Assembly (NCBI RefSeq): GCF_000271665.2
Contig: NZ_CP010978.1
Span: 4,757,001 to 4,821,000 of the forward strand
Direction of reading: 5' to 3'
From: Pelosinus fermentans JBW45
GTDB taxonomy: Bacteria; Bacillota; Negativicutes; DSM-13327
DNA: 64,000 bases
Below, piece by piece: positions 54,805-63,147 of the stretch. The position numbers and the translations under genes were made by a program. The first letter of the stretch is position 1; every line of letters starts with the position of its first letter. Below the pieces are notes generated by a model. It was not told the DNA's origin. It saw only the letters and a list, made by a program, of their open reading frames with translations, and did no database searches.

Positions 54805-56130
54805 TCAATGTTTTTCATTTTTATACGAGGCTATTTGGTACAGTTTGTTTGGCCGCCCTCTTGCTGCTGCATACTCCTCGCCAACCTGCTCAACTAATCC
54901 AGCTTCACAGAGACTTGTTATAATCCTTCGAACATTCCGCTCGGTAACTGACATCTGAGCAGCCATTTGAGAATTTGAAAAAGAACCCCACCCCATACGC
55001 TGTACAATGCTTTCAATTTTGCGGTACGTCTTGATTCCCACACTCACTTTATTTAGCTTTTTCAGCAAATCCGTGTCATTCGAATAAAATTCATAACTTA
55101 ATGCTTTATTATATTTAACTACCTCAACCATTTTTCCATCATCCTGCACAATTACAACGCGTGCTCCTTTTTGTTCTCTCGTGTTCCGAAGTGCTCGATG
55201 AGCGTTGATTTCACCAGCAAAAACTGTTTCGCCAAAACCAATGCCAGCGGTGATAGGAACATCGATGTTTACTGCCAATATTAATTGCTCAATTGTATCT
55301 TGCAGCATATTTATTTCCCGCTGCACCGCCCCGCGAGAGCTAAAAATTTCATATACGCCCGTTCCTTTATCCAACAGATAGCCATCCAAACTCTTACAAA
55401 GAGGCAATAATATTGCCTTTAGCCTTAACTCCAAGATCTGCAGATCATAGGGAGTCTTCGCTCTTTCGATAATCTTCCCATAATTGCCAACTTCAATAAT
55501 CACTAGTCCTACTTGAGTATTCTTGAAATAAGATGACTGCACTTTCTCAATAATAATTTTGAGAGATTGATAAATTTCCTGCTCACTTAATGTAAAGTGA
55601 TAGACTGGAACGCCTTCTTTTTGCAATGCATTCATAACACTGCGCAAGGCCGTTATCACTCCATCAATTTTACCCGCCCGCCACAATTGAAGATGAAACT
55701 GAATAATCTCTTCCGGGTCATATTGGCGGCTGTAATACTTAATGAAAACATCACTCCATGGTATTCCCGTAGCACGAAGTAACTGCTCTATATCTACTTC
55801 GGATTCAATAAAATCAACAGAAATACGTTCTAAAACCACTTTGTGGGCAAAGGCCATTTGCAGACAGCAGAGGTAGAATCCTCCACCCATTGTTTGGCAA
55901 TAAGCTACCGTATCATTAGACTCTATATACTCCTGTGCAATGATATAGGGAACGGGACCAGAAAAAAGCCAGCCTTTCACCTTACTGCGATGTTCATGCA
56001 AAATACTTTGTATTTCCATCTCATCGTCGTAAGGAAAAGGTATACATTCAACTTCTTGACTATAATCTGCAGCTACCTCCAAAATTCGCTCCACAGTACG
56101 CTCGGGGCCAACGATGCCAATTCTATGCAT
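54805..56130 (-). CDS. Cyclase-like/winged-helix regulator of the DUF3100-M20 operon
   Basis: Cytoplasmic regulator, 441 residues, in three parts: an N-terminal receptor-like domain (about 1-160; GWLFSGPVPYIIAQEYI, resembling PrpR_N folds), a middle domain (about 200-325) with nucleotidyl-cyclase/GGDEF-like topology (ITAGIGFGETVFAGEINAHRAL), and a C-terminal winged helix (about 375-435; NSQMAAQMSVTERNVRRIITSLCEAGLV, then RGRPNKLY). No GGDEF active-site signature is seen, so the middle domain probably binds rather than makes a nucleotide. AGGAG precedes the ATG. Confidence 0.7.
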   Translation of the reverse strand: MHRIGIVGPERTVERILEVAADYSQEVECIPFPYDDEMEIQSILHEHRSKVKGWLFSGPVPYIIAQEYIESNDTVAYCQTMGGGFYLCCLQMAFAHKVVLERISVDFIESEVDIEQLLRATGIPWSDVFIKYYSRQYDPEEIIQFHLQLWRAGKIDGVITALRSVMNALQKEGVPVYHFTLSEQEIYQSLKIIIEKVQSSYFKNTQVGLVIIEVGNYGKIIERAKTPYDLQILELRLKAILLPLCKSLDGYLLDKGTGVYEIFSSRGAVQREINMLQDTIEQLILAVNIDVPITAGIGFGETVFAGEINAHRALRNTREQKGARVVIVQDDGKMVEVVKYNKALSYEFYSNDTDLLKKLNKVSVGIKTYRKIESIVQRMGWGSFSNSQMAAQMSVTERNVRRIITSLCEAGLVEQVGEEYAAARGRPNKLYQIASYKNEKH

Positions 56131-56302
56131 AGATGATTACTCCTATCTTTTCTTTTACATATGTAAATTCGTAATAATTGAATGTTCAGAGTCTTTTCGA
56201 GTCAGAATGTTGCTCTTCTTACTTTTCAAGTCTTTGTGCTTTATTTAAGATAATCATACCATAGAAAGAGCAGAATTTCCCCTAAGCCTTTCTGCATTCC
56301 AA

Positions 56303-56356
56303 AAGAAATACCCTATAAAGTAGACATCTCCTTGTCTACTTTATAGGGTATTTCCC
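56303..56356 (-). terminator. Terminator of copZ
   Basis: AAATACCCTATAAAGTAGAC (plus A) pairs perfectly with its complement at 56333-56353 around a 6-nt loop. Confidence 0.85.
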
Positions 56357-56374
56357 TCTAGGTTATGAATAGCA

Positions 56375-56584
56375 TTATGCAACTACATCAAAACCTACTT
56401 CTTCTATCGCTTGATGAAGGGCGGTAAGCTCTGCAGACCCAGTCACTACCGCTTCTTTTTTCTCTAAATTAACAGCAGCACTCGTAACTCCTGCAACCTC
56501 TTTAAGAGCCTTCTCGACGGCTGCCTTACAATGTCCGCAAGACATACCCTCGATTTTTATTACGATTTTACCCGTTTGACCCAT
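56375..56584 (-). CDS. copZ: Copper chaperone / heavy-metal-associated protein
   Basis: Single HMA domain of 69 residues with ferredoxin-like fold; the metal site GMSCGHC has Cys16 and Cys19. It would carry Cu(I) to a P-type ATPase. GAGGAGG precedes the ATG. It is alone here (no copA or csoR adjacent), with a CsoR-like palindrome in its promoter and a strong terminator. Confidence 0.92.
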   Translation of the reverse strand: MGQTGKIVIKIEGMSCGHCKAAVEKALKEVAGVTSAAVNLEKKEAVVTGSAELTALHQAIEEVGFDVVA

Positions 56585-56611
56585 TTCTATTCACCTCCTC
56601 TTTCTCATCAT

Positions 56612-56629
56612 GCCATACCCCGGTATAGT
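56612..56629. promoter_or_regulatory. CsoR-like operator upstream of copZ
   Basis: ATACCCCGGTAT (56615-56626) is a G/C-tract palindrome with AT flanks, the style of CsoR/CueR-regulated copper promoters, about 30 nt before the copZ start. Confidence 0.5.
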
Positions 56630-56686
56630 ATGTTGTATTAAAAAGTATATAACAATCTTTTTATCCAGTCAAGACTATGCATAGAC

Positions 56687-57090
56687 CTAACACTTTACCT
56701 CTCTCAACCTTTTGTAATCACTACCGATAACTTCCGCTTTCAGAATAGCTTTTTCTATATCTTTTCTTAACTCCTCTTCCTTTTCCCTATCCAGACCCAC
56801 TCGCTTCAAATCCACAGCTCTTGCAATTTCTGTAATTTTTTCTGGAAGATTGTCTGTAATTCCGAGCTGATCAAGACTTATAGGGAGTCCTATTCATCAA
56901 TTTGATTTACAAGTTTTTCTACTTCAGCATCAGATTTGTCTTCTAAAATCAGTTTAACGATCAGTCCAAATATCACTCTCTCGCCATGAAGGCTGTCTCG
57001 CGCCTCCGGGAAATGGGTAAGGCTGTTGTCTTCTCTCCTTAAAACATTTTTATTGCCTTCTACAGCATAACTTCCTCTTTGGCTTATCTA
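56687..57090 (-). pseudogene. Glycerol-dehydrogenase-like C-terminal fragment, degenerate
   Basis: The minus strand reads SYAVEGNKNVLRRED...LHGERVIFGLIVKLILEDKSDAEVE to a stop near 56896, then in another frame LPISLDQLGITDNLPEKI down to a stop at 56687. The HGERVAFG-type and LPxSLxxLGI segments are characteristic of the C-terminal half of GldA-type iron-containing dehydrogenases. The N-terminal NAD-binding half is missing and the remnant is frameshifted. It accounts for most of the 56585-57229 gap. Confidence 0.7.
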
Positions 57091-57229
57091 TTTCCTTTTA
57101 AGTACCACTATTATTTGCAATATTGATTATTTATATTAGGAAGATTCATCTGAATTTATACACGTTACATATTAGAATTGCGTAATATACATAAGGGGAA
57201 AGCCAAATATATGTAAAGGAGAAAAATGT

Positions 57230-57574
57230 ATGAAATTTCGAAAAGAAGACTTTGTTGACTGTGTCGGATCAGTAACTATAGTAACAGATGACCGTATTAT
57301 ATTTCAGGGACAGATAAAAAGAGTTGAAGATCGTTATTGCAAGCAGGAATGGCCGAAGGTAGAAGTGAAAGCAAAATTGGAAGATGAGCCTGAATTTATT
57401 GTACTGTCACTATCTTGCGAACCTGCAATAATAAGAGATAACGCCACAATACAGACCATAAATCCCGAACTATTTCGAGAAGGTGATATTGTTAGAATCA
57501 ATGTAGATGAAATTATCGCTATTGGTCCAAGCAATGGTTGTATTGATGACGCTGATGTTGCGAAAGAGGAATAA
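57230..57574 (+). CDS. Hypothetical protein, 114 aa
   Basis: I do not recognise a named family. The predicted fold is mostly beta strand (VTIVTDDRIIFQGQIKRV, FIVLSLSCEPAIIRD), ending in FREGDIVRINVDEIIAIGPS, which looks like an Sm/OB-like small barrel repeated twice. There is no signal peptide. AAGGAG lies before the ATG and a terminator closely follows. Similar small proteins occur in spore-forming Firmicutes, but I cannot assign a function. Confidence 0.7.
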   Translation: MKFRKEDFVDCVGSVTIVTDDRIIFQGQIKRVEDRYCKQEWPKVEVKAKLEDEPEFIVLSLSCEPAIIRDNATIQTINPELFREGDIVRINVDEIIAIGPSNGCIDDADVAKEE

Positions 57575-57594
57575 AAAATATTAAAGTTTGTGAG

Positions 57595-57622
57595 AAAAGC
57601 ACCCTTCAGGGTGCTTTCTTAT
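57595..57622 (+). terminator. Terminator of the 114-aa gene
   Basis: AAAGCACCC pairs with GGGTGCTTT around a 4-nt loop, then CTTATTG. Confidence 0.85.
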
Positions 57623-57653
57623 TGCAAAAAATAAACTACGCAATGGATCAGAA

Positions 57654-58466
57654 TTACGCAAAATAGGCTTTTAATTCTTTTAGTGAATCAAATATTAAAG
57701 TTGGATGTATCTCAGACTTCTGCAAATCTCCTAACTTAGTTTCACCTGATAAAACCAGAATCGTCACCAAGTCATTTCCTTTGCCAAGTGCAATATCCGT
57801 ATATAATCGATCGCCAACCACAGCAATTTCCTCTTCTTTGAAACCTGTATCTTTCAAAATATACTGCAAGGTATGAGTTGTCGGCTTACCAAAGTATTCT
57901 GGTGAAATCCCAGTAGAAGCTGTAATCATGGCGCATATGGACCCGCAATCGGGAATAAAGCCATCCTCCGTTGGACAATTAAAATCAGGATGAACCCCTA
58001 AGAAAATCGCCCCTGCGCGAATAAACTTACAAGCCTTGGATACCTTCTCATAAGCTAAGGTTGTATCAAAACCTACAACTACTACATCCGGGTCTTCTTC
58101 TACTAAATGTATATTGGAATTTTGAAAGTCACTTGTTAAATATTCATTTCCCAATAGAAATACTTTTTTCCCTGGCATTGCTTCTTGCAGATGACGGATA
58201 ATGACATGATTTGAAATCAACATCGCATTCTCTTTTACATCATAGCCCATATGATGAATTTTATTGATATAGAACTTTGCATTTTGTGAAGAATTATTGG
58301 TAAAAAATTTAAAAGCAATCTTATTTTTTTCTAGTGTTTCTAAGAATTCAATGGCACCATCTAATAATTTACCACCTAAATATACCGTTCCGTCTAAATC
58401 CAGAATAAAGCATTTTACCTTATGTAAAATATCTTGTGCTTTGCCTTTCATTACCTTTCCATTCAT
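57654..58466 (-). CDS. HAD-IIA family phosphatase (AraL/NagD-like)
   Basis: Cytoplasmic sugar/polyol phosphatase, 270 residues. HAD motif I FILDLDGTVYLG at 20-31 (nucleophile Asp22), motif II FFTNNSS near 54, a C2a cap, motif III Lys in FGKPTTHTLQ near 192, and motif IV VVGDRLYTDIALG near 217. In Bacillus the homologous AraL stands next to AraM, as here. It starts 1 nt from the stop of the dehydrogenase. It could remove the phosphate from a PTS-derived or G1P-derived intermediate. Confidence 0.88.
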   Translation of the reverse strand: MNGKVMKGKAQDILHKVKCFILDLDGTVYLGGKLLDGAIEFLETLEKNKIAFKFFTNNSSQNAKFYINKIHHMGYDVKENAMLISNHVIIRHLQEAMPGKKVFLLGNEYLTSDFQNSNIHLVEEDPDVVVVGFDTTLAYEKVSKACKFIRAGAIFLGVHPDFNCPTEDGFIPDCGSICAMITASTGISPEYFGKPTTHTLQYILKDTGFKEEEIAVVGDRLYTDIALGKGNDLVTILVLSGETKLGDLQKSEIHPTLIFDSLKELKAYFA

Positions 58467-59846
58467 TTATACTTCTTCCTTCTTTAAGTAATCATAAACC
58501 TCATGAGCAAATTCCTCTAAAAGTCCAAGGTCAGATAAGAAATTAAGGATGGTATATCTTGTCCGAACTTCTTTCGCCATCAGGATACCATTGATGACAT
58601 GTTGTTCATCAATGCCAACTTCCCTGGGACGACTTGCTCCTCCAGCATGTTTAAGGATGGCTGTAATCTCTCTTGCCGAAGGTACAGTTTTAGCAATATC
58701 GATAATTTCATTCATATTTTCTTGAATGGTATGAATCCTTGCAATTTTCTTGGCTATAGAGTTTCGTTGCTCTTTTTCATTGATATGAATAATTTCCTGG
58801 GCAGCTTTTTGATAGAGTCTTTCAACACTTTTTTTCCATTGATCCTGATCAAATGAATTGGCTTTGCTAATAGCGTCGTCAAAATCAATCGTTGATTGGG
58901 CTAATAGTTCACTTAACTTTGCCGTAATTACGGCAGCGATCCCTACCTTTGTGCCATGGAGTACAGCCTTCTTATGTTCAAATAAAAACATCATCTCCCA
59001 ATAATGGGCTAAATGATGCTCTGAACCGGATGCGGGTCTTGAATTGCCGACAAAGCTCATGGCAATCCCCGTCATTACCAGGGCTTCCATCAAGTTTTTA
59101 ATAGCACCTTCGTCCCTGCTTTTTATTCCTTCTACGTTATTGATACATTTTGTCATAGATTCTGTAACCATTTTTACGACTACATCGCAATAATATTCAC
59201 CATTAATCACTTTACCCAATTTCCAATCGGTTAAAGCTGAATATTTTCCAACAATATCACCAAAACCTGCAATAATCATATTCATGGGTGCTTGCTTTAA
59301 TATAGTAATATCTCCAATGATGGCTTTGGGGCAGACGCATTCAAAGGAGGTTTTAAGATTATCAACAATTAAGGCGGCGCCAGTGGAAGCAAAGCCATCC
59401 ATGGAGGGGGCCGTTGCTACAATAATAGTTGGAATGCTGATTTTGTGACTGACAAACTTAGCTAAATCATTGAGTGTACCTGTGCCAATGGTAACAATTA
59501 CATCTGTATCCTTTTCCACTTGAATCAATAATGCGCCTACGGTTGCTTCGTCAGGAACCAGTTCTCCCTCTCCTTGAAATACAAATTTTTTGTATGCAAA
59601 GTTTGCTTGCCTTAAGACTGCTTCTACCTGCTTGCCAGCGACTTCATCAGTGTGAAGATCAGCAATGACTAATGCTTTTTTATATTGAAATTGTCTTAAA
59701 CATTCAGGCAGTTTATCAATCCCATCCTTTTCGATTAGGATACGATCAATCGCAACGCGATGAGCTTCTTTGCATTCGCAATGTATGTCATTGCCTAAAA
59801 AATCTTCTATTTCTAAACGCTCAATCCTATCTAGTGTTATATTCAT
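58467..59846 (-). CDS. Glycerol-1-phosphate dehydrogenase, AraM/EgsA-like
   Basis: NAD(P)-dependent, Zn/Ni-dependent enzyme that interconverts dihydroxyacetone phosphate and sn-glycerol-1-phosphate; 459 residues, longer than AraM (about 394). Core: TIGTGTLNDLAKFVSHKISIPTIIVATAPSMDGFAS near 130-165 and metal ligands in DIVGKYSALTDW, SGSEHHLAHYWE and HGTKVGIA. The start is ATG 59844-59846 behind AGGGAG; 25 upstream codons lie in a repeat flank and are not family-like. It follows the EIID gene after a 138-nt gap carrying repeat copy 4. Confidence 0.87.
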   Translation of the reverse strand: MNITLDRIERLEIEDFLGNDIHCECKEAHRVAIDRILIEKDGIDKLPECLRQFQYKKALVIADLHTDEVAGKQVEAVLRQANFAYKKFVFQGEGELVPDEATVGALLIQVEKDTDVIVTIGTGTLNDLAKFVSHKISIPTIIVATAPSMDGFASTGAALIVDNLKTSFECVCPKAIIGDITILKQAPMNMIIAGFGDIVGKYSALTDWKLGKVINGEYYCDVVVKMVTESMTKCINNVEGIKSRDEGAIKNLMEALVMTGIAMSFVGNSRPASGSEHHLAHYWEMMFLFEHKKAVLHGTKVGIAAVITAKLSELLAQSTIDFDDAISKANSFDQDQWKKSVERLYQKAAQEIIHINEKEQRNSIAKKIARIHTIQENMNEIIDIAKTVPSAREITAILKHAGGASRPREVGIDEQHVINGILMAKEVRTRYTILNFLSDLGLLEEFAHEVYDYLKKEEV

Positions 59847-59897
59847 CTTTGCTGCTCCCTTATCACCAAATTTCCTTTTAAAACATATAAACGAATC

Positions 59898-59956
59898 GAA
59901 CCACAAAGACACAAAGTACACAAAGGGTTCTATTTATATTTGTACCTTTGTGGTTG
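59898..59956. repeat. Dispersed repeat copy 4 within the PTS operon
   Basis: GAACCACAAAGACACAAAG with ACACAAAGGGTTC following, then an inverted ACCTTTGTGGTT at about 59944-59955, so the RNA can fold into a hairpin between the EIID and dehydrogenase genes. It shares the AAACATATAAACGAATC flank with other copies. Confidence 0.85.
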
Positions 59957-59984
59957 ATAAATTCTATAAGAAACATTATAGCTC

Positions 59985-60800
59985 TTAAAATATACCTAAA
60001 ATTCCTGTAACAGCACCTAAGGCTATTAAGATACCCATTAGCTTAATAGGAGAAACGCCCTTTTTGACCATCGAAAGAACAATTAAGGTTAACGCCAGCG
60101 GGATCAATCCTGGCATGAGTTTATCAAGTAAATCGGTCTGTAAGTTAAATTTCACTTGACCTACATCGAAACTAATTAAGGTTTGCAGGGGAATAAACCG
60201 ACCTACCAGCCCTCCCATGACAAGAGTTCCTAAAATCGATGCACCTTCAATTACTTTATTAATCATACCGCCTTCTAAAATTTGCTCCACTGCCTTCTTG
60301 CCATAGGTATAGCCATTCATCCACATGGTAAGTTGAATGGTTGTCATAATAGCGAATTGAGCAATTAAGAAAATGATGGGACCTGCAAGATTTTGATTAT
60401 TGGTAATGCCAATACAGATCGCAAGCATAATGGGAGTAATAATTCCTTGCGTTAATGTATCCCCAATACCTGCTAAAGGTCCCATTAAACCAGTTTTAAT
60501 CCCATTGAAAGCTCCATCAGTAATAGGCTTGCCATTGGCTTTTTCCTCTTCCATGGCAATCGTAATCCCATGAATCACAGCGCCGCATATTGGCTCTGTA
60601 TTGAAAAAGGATAAATGCCGCTGTACTGCTGCCTTGGCATCTTCTTTATCAGGATATAGTTTTTCAATAACAGGCAGCATGGAATGGGCAAATGCAGTAG
60701 CTTGCATTCTTTCATAATTATAGTTGGATTGGGCAAACATATACCATCGAAACCAAGATTTAAGCACATCATTCTTCGTTAATGTCTTTGCAGTTTGCAT
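59985..60800 (-). CDS. Mannose-family PTS EIID component
   Basis: Membrane component of a mannose/fructose/sorbose-family PTS, 271 residues. Landmarks: NYERMQATAFAHSMLPVIEKLY near 28, FFNTEPICGAVIHGITIAMEE near 70 and the GLMGPLAGIGDTLTQGIITPIMLAI segment near 108, with C-terminal TM helices. With EIIC it forms the translocation channel. GGAGGT precedes the ATG. Confidence 0.92.
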   Translation of the reverse strand: MQTAKTLTKNDVLKSWFRWYMFAQSNYNYERMQATAFAHSMLPVIEKLYPDKEDAKAAVQRHLSFFNTEPICGAVIHGITIAMEEEKANGKPITDGAFNGIKTGLMGPLAGIGDTLTQGIITPIMLAICIGITNNQNLAGPIIFLIAQFAIMTTIQLTMWMNGYTYGKKAVEQILEGGMINKVIEGASILGTLVMGGLVGRFIPLQTLISFDVGQVKFNLQTDLLDKLMPGLIPLALTLIVLSMVKKGVSPIKLMGILIALGAVTGILGIF

Positions 60801-60821
60801 GCTAACTTACCTCCTTCAAAT

Positions 60822-61583
60822 TTATACGTTGACATCTTTTCTACTGGAATAGCGTATGGAAGTTACTGTCAGGGCTAACACAACACCCATAATGGCAATA
60901 ATCAATATGTCCTGTTTGAAATATACGGATAAAATAACACCTAAGACAAAAAATGGCATGGTAAAGGAATTGCCAATTAATTTCAAATTCATTGCGATAC
61001 CCAGAGCAGGCAGCATGGCACCAATTACCGTAAACACATGCAGTACGCTAGGGCTCATCACTCGCAGCATTCCTGATACAGCATCCGGTCCATAGAATAC
61101 TACCAAGGTGGCAGGAATAAAACTAACTAAGAATAGCAAAATCTGAGGAGGAAATACATTGATAAAGGCTAACCGCCTTAAATTGCCTTTTTCAACCTCT
61201 TTATCCGCCCAATGAACAAAAAAGGAATTCACCGTCATTTTAGCAATCCAGAGCACCGTTGCAATGGTTCCTAAGGGTACTGATATCGCCATGGCAGTGG
61301 CTACATCCAGGTTAGAAACTAAAGCAAGAGCCGTTCCAACGTATCCTGCAAAGGAAGGGTCACCCATTTGGGCACCACCGGCTGAAATAAAACCCAAATA
61401 AATAACATTGATGCCCGCACCAATTAATGCTCCTTCCAAGGGCTGCCCTAAAATGATACCGGTAATAAATCCAGCTACCAGCGGTCGATTAAAGGTAAAG
61501 AAACCAACATAGGTAAACCAGGGACTCCATGAAAGATAATAAAAGACACCGATTAACGCAGCCTGTAAAAAAGAGATGTGCAT
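60822..61583 (-). CDS. Mannose-family PTS EIIC component
   Basis: Membrane permease component, 253 residues, six or more TM segments. It carries the family motif GAGINVIYLGFISAGGAQMGDPSFAGYVGTALAL near 55-85 and an N-terminal NRPLVAGFITGIILG block. It lies 21 nt before EIID; GGAGG stands ahead of the ATG. Confidence 0.92.
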   Translation of the reverse strand: MHISFLQAALIGVFYYLSWSPWFTYVGFFTFNRPLVAGFITGIILGQPLEGALIGAGINVIYLGFISAGGAQMGDPSFAGYVGTALALVSNLDVATAMAISVPLGTIATVLWIAKMTVNSFFVHWADKEVEKGNLRRLAFINVFPPQILLFLVSFIPATLVVFYGPDAVSGMLRVMSPSVLHVFTVIGAMLPALGIAMNLKLIGNSFTMPFFVLGVILSVYFKQDILIIAIMGVVLALTVTSIRYSSRKDVNV

Positions 61584-61684
61584 ACTTTTTTCCTCCTTTA
61601 TTTTGTGTTACTCTCGCCAAAATGATCCTATAGACGTAAACAGTCAAAGGATGAGTATAAGATAAGCATCATATACTTTGAAGA

Positions 61685-62158
61685 TTAAATCATAGTTGCC
61701 ATTGGCATTTTATTTGCATCAGGAACAATTTGTACAAAAACATCCACGCCAAGAGTCAATAGTTCTTTAAATATCGCTTTTTCTTCTGCCGATATCGAAA
61801 TATTTCTGTAGAGCTGCTTTCTGCCCTGTGTTGCTCCCATACCGCCTAGATTTAAGTCGGCAATGTTAACTCCAGCCTTTATAAGACCAAGTACGGTTTT
61901 GGGCGTCTTAACTAAAATAATAACTCTTTCGCCAGTATCTTCTCCTGCTAGTGTTACAGCGGCATCCTGAGTATTAAAAATATCTACTTTTATAGAAGAT
62001 GGTGCCGCCATCTTTAACACTTTTACCATAAAAGAATCTTCGGCTACCTCATCATCCACGACAATAATTCGATCTGCTTTGGTGATTTTTGTCCAGGCTG
62101 TAATCACCTGACCATGTATTAATCGGTCATCAATTCGAGTCAGAACAATATGTAACAT
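61685..62158 (-). CDS. Mannose-family PTS EIIB component
   Basis: Cytoplasmic phosphotransferase, 157 residues. The phosphorylated His is in LTRIDDRLIHGQVITAW (about residue 15), with IIVVDDEVAED near 31 and NLGGMGATQGRKQL near 105. The start is ATG 62156-62158, 8 nt after GAGG; an ATG three codons upstream overlaps the RBS. Confidence 0.92.
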   Translation of the reverse strand: MLHIVLTRIDDRLIHGQVITAWTKITKADRIIVVDDEVAEDSFMVKVLKMAAPSSIKVDIFNTQDAAVTLAGEDTGERVIILVKTPKTVLGLIKAGVNIADLNLGGMGATQGRKQLYRNISISAEEKAIFKELLTLGVDVFVQIVPDANKMPMATMI

Positions 62159-62173
62159 AACATCCACCTCTTC

Positions 62174-62596
62174 TTACTTATTAGTTTCATCAAAACGTTC
62201 AATTTCTTTAAAAAGTTCTCTGATTCCCGTGATACCTGTCTGGATACATACATTCGTTAACTCATCTAATCCATAGGACTCTCTCATACTAAAAGCCTCA
62301 ATGATCATTGGTAAACTGAAACCAGCAATACACCTAAAGTTACTGGTAATGGTGCTGCTCGCTTTGGCAGTATTGTTATAGGGACTCGCGCCAAATAAAT
62401 CGGCAAATACCAGCACCCCCATTCCTGTATCTAATGCTTGGATGGCTGCATTGACCTTCTCGCAAAACGCTTCAATACTATCTCCGCGATAACATCCCAG
62501 CGCCAATGCCTTTTCCTGCTTCCCCAAAATTAGTTGAGCAGTTTGTAAAGCTGCTTCACCAAAATTTTCATGGGTTACTACTAAAATTCCAATCAT
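62174..62596 (-). CDS. Mannose-family PTS EIIA component
   Basis: Cytoplasmic EIIA(Man)-fold protein, 140 residues. The active His is in ILVVTHENFGEAAL (residue 9-10), with VLVFADLFGASPYNNTAK near 62-79 as the conserved Asp loop. First gene of the operon EIIA-EIIB-EIIC-EIID-G1PDH-phosphatase; the sigma-54 promoter lies 34 nt upstream. GGAGGA precedes the ATG. Confidence 0.92.
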   Translation of the reverse strand: MIGILVVTHENFGEAALQTAQLILGKQEKALALGCYRGDSIEAFCEKVNAAIQALDTGMGVLVFADLFGASPYNNTAKASSTITSNFRCIAGFSLPMIIEAFSMRESYGLDELTNVCIQTGITGIRELFKEIERFDETNK

Positions 62597-62629
62597 TAAA
62601 ATCCTCCTTTCTTTGTACTAAGTATTATT

Positions 62630-62644
62630 GCAACTCCTATGCCA
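62630..62644 (-). promoter_or_regulatory. Sigma-54 promoter of the PTS operon
   Basis: On the minus strand TGGCATAGGAGTTGC (then AATA): GG/GC spacing as in the -24/-12 consensus. The LevR-type activator upstream is exactly the class that needs such a promoter. Confidence 0.88.
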
Positions 62645-62648
62645 ACTA

Positions 62649-62821
62649 TGTGTCTCATTACCTGCCAGTCAGATGACAAACAACCTATAGTCTAGGATAT
62701 AAAGGCAGAGTTGCTACATAAATTAAAATTTAACCTTTGGGCGCATTCCCTTTTTAAGAATGTGTCTTAAAATGTGTCTTAGTCATATTTCATAGAATGT
62801 GTCTCAAAATCCAAGACACAT
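62649..62821. promoter_or_regulatory. Repeated TGTGTCT activator sites
   Basis: TGTGTCTTA at 62761-62769 and 62773-62781, TGTGTCTCA at 62798-62806 and 62649-62657, and the inverse AGACACA at 62814-62820. Most lie 120-190 bp upstream of the sigma-54 promoter, the normal place for LevR/ManR enhancer sites. Confidence 0.7.
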
Positions 62822-62869
62822 CATTATAAGAAAAACACTTCGCACCCTTTAAAACATATAGAACAAATC

Positions 62870-62930
62870 GAACCACAAAGACGCAAAGGACACAAAGGGT
62901 TTTATCAGTGGCATTGTGCCTTTGTGGTTC
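62870..62930. repeat. Dispersed repeat copy 5 with inverted partner
   Basis: GAACCACAAAGACGCAAAGG then ACACAAAGGGTT, followed by an inverse CTTTGTGGTTC ending at 62930, so it can form a hairpin. It is in the gap between the activator gene and the PTS operon. The remainder of 62931-63097 shows no gene. Confidence 0.85.
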
Positions 62931-63097
62931 ATAAAAGCTTATATTTTTTATCTACAAAGCGTTTTTTGTCATTATCAAGAAAAGTTCCTTAAAAAAGGGC
63001 ATCGGATATCTTTTCTGACACTCCTGTGATTTATTTCATGACCGTTTCTCACTAATGCTCGCAAAATGACAGGTAAATGAATACTCCTTAAGAATGA

Positions 63098-63137
63098 AAA
63101 GAAGCTCAAGAGTTTACATTTCTCTTAAGCTTCTTTG
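63098..63137 (-). terminator. Terminator of the LevR-like gene
   Basis: GAAGCT-AAGAG pairs with CTCTT-AGCTTC with one mismatch; the minus-strand exit is TTTTCATTC. It begins 11 nt past the regulator stop. Confidence 0.8.
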
Positions 63138-63147
63138 CGCTATTCTT

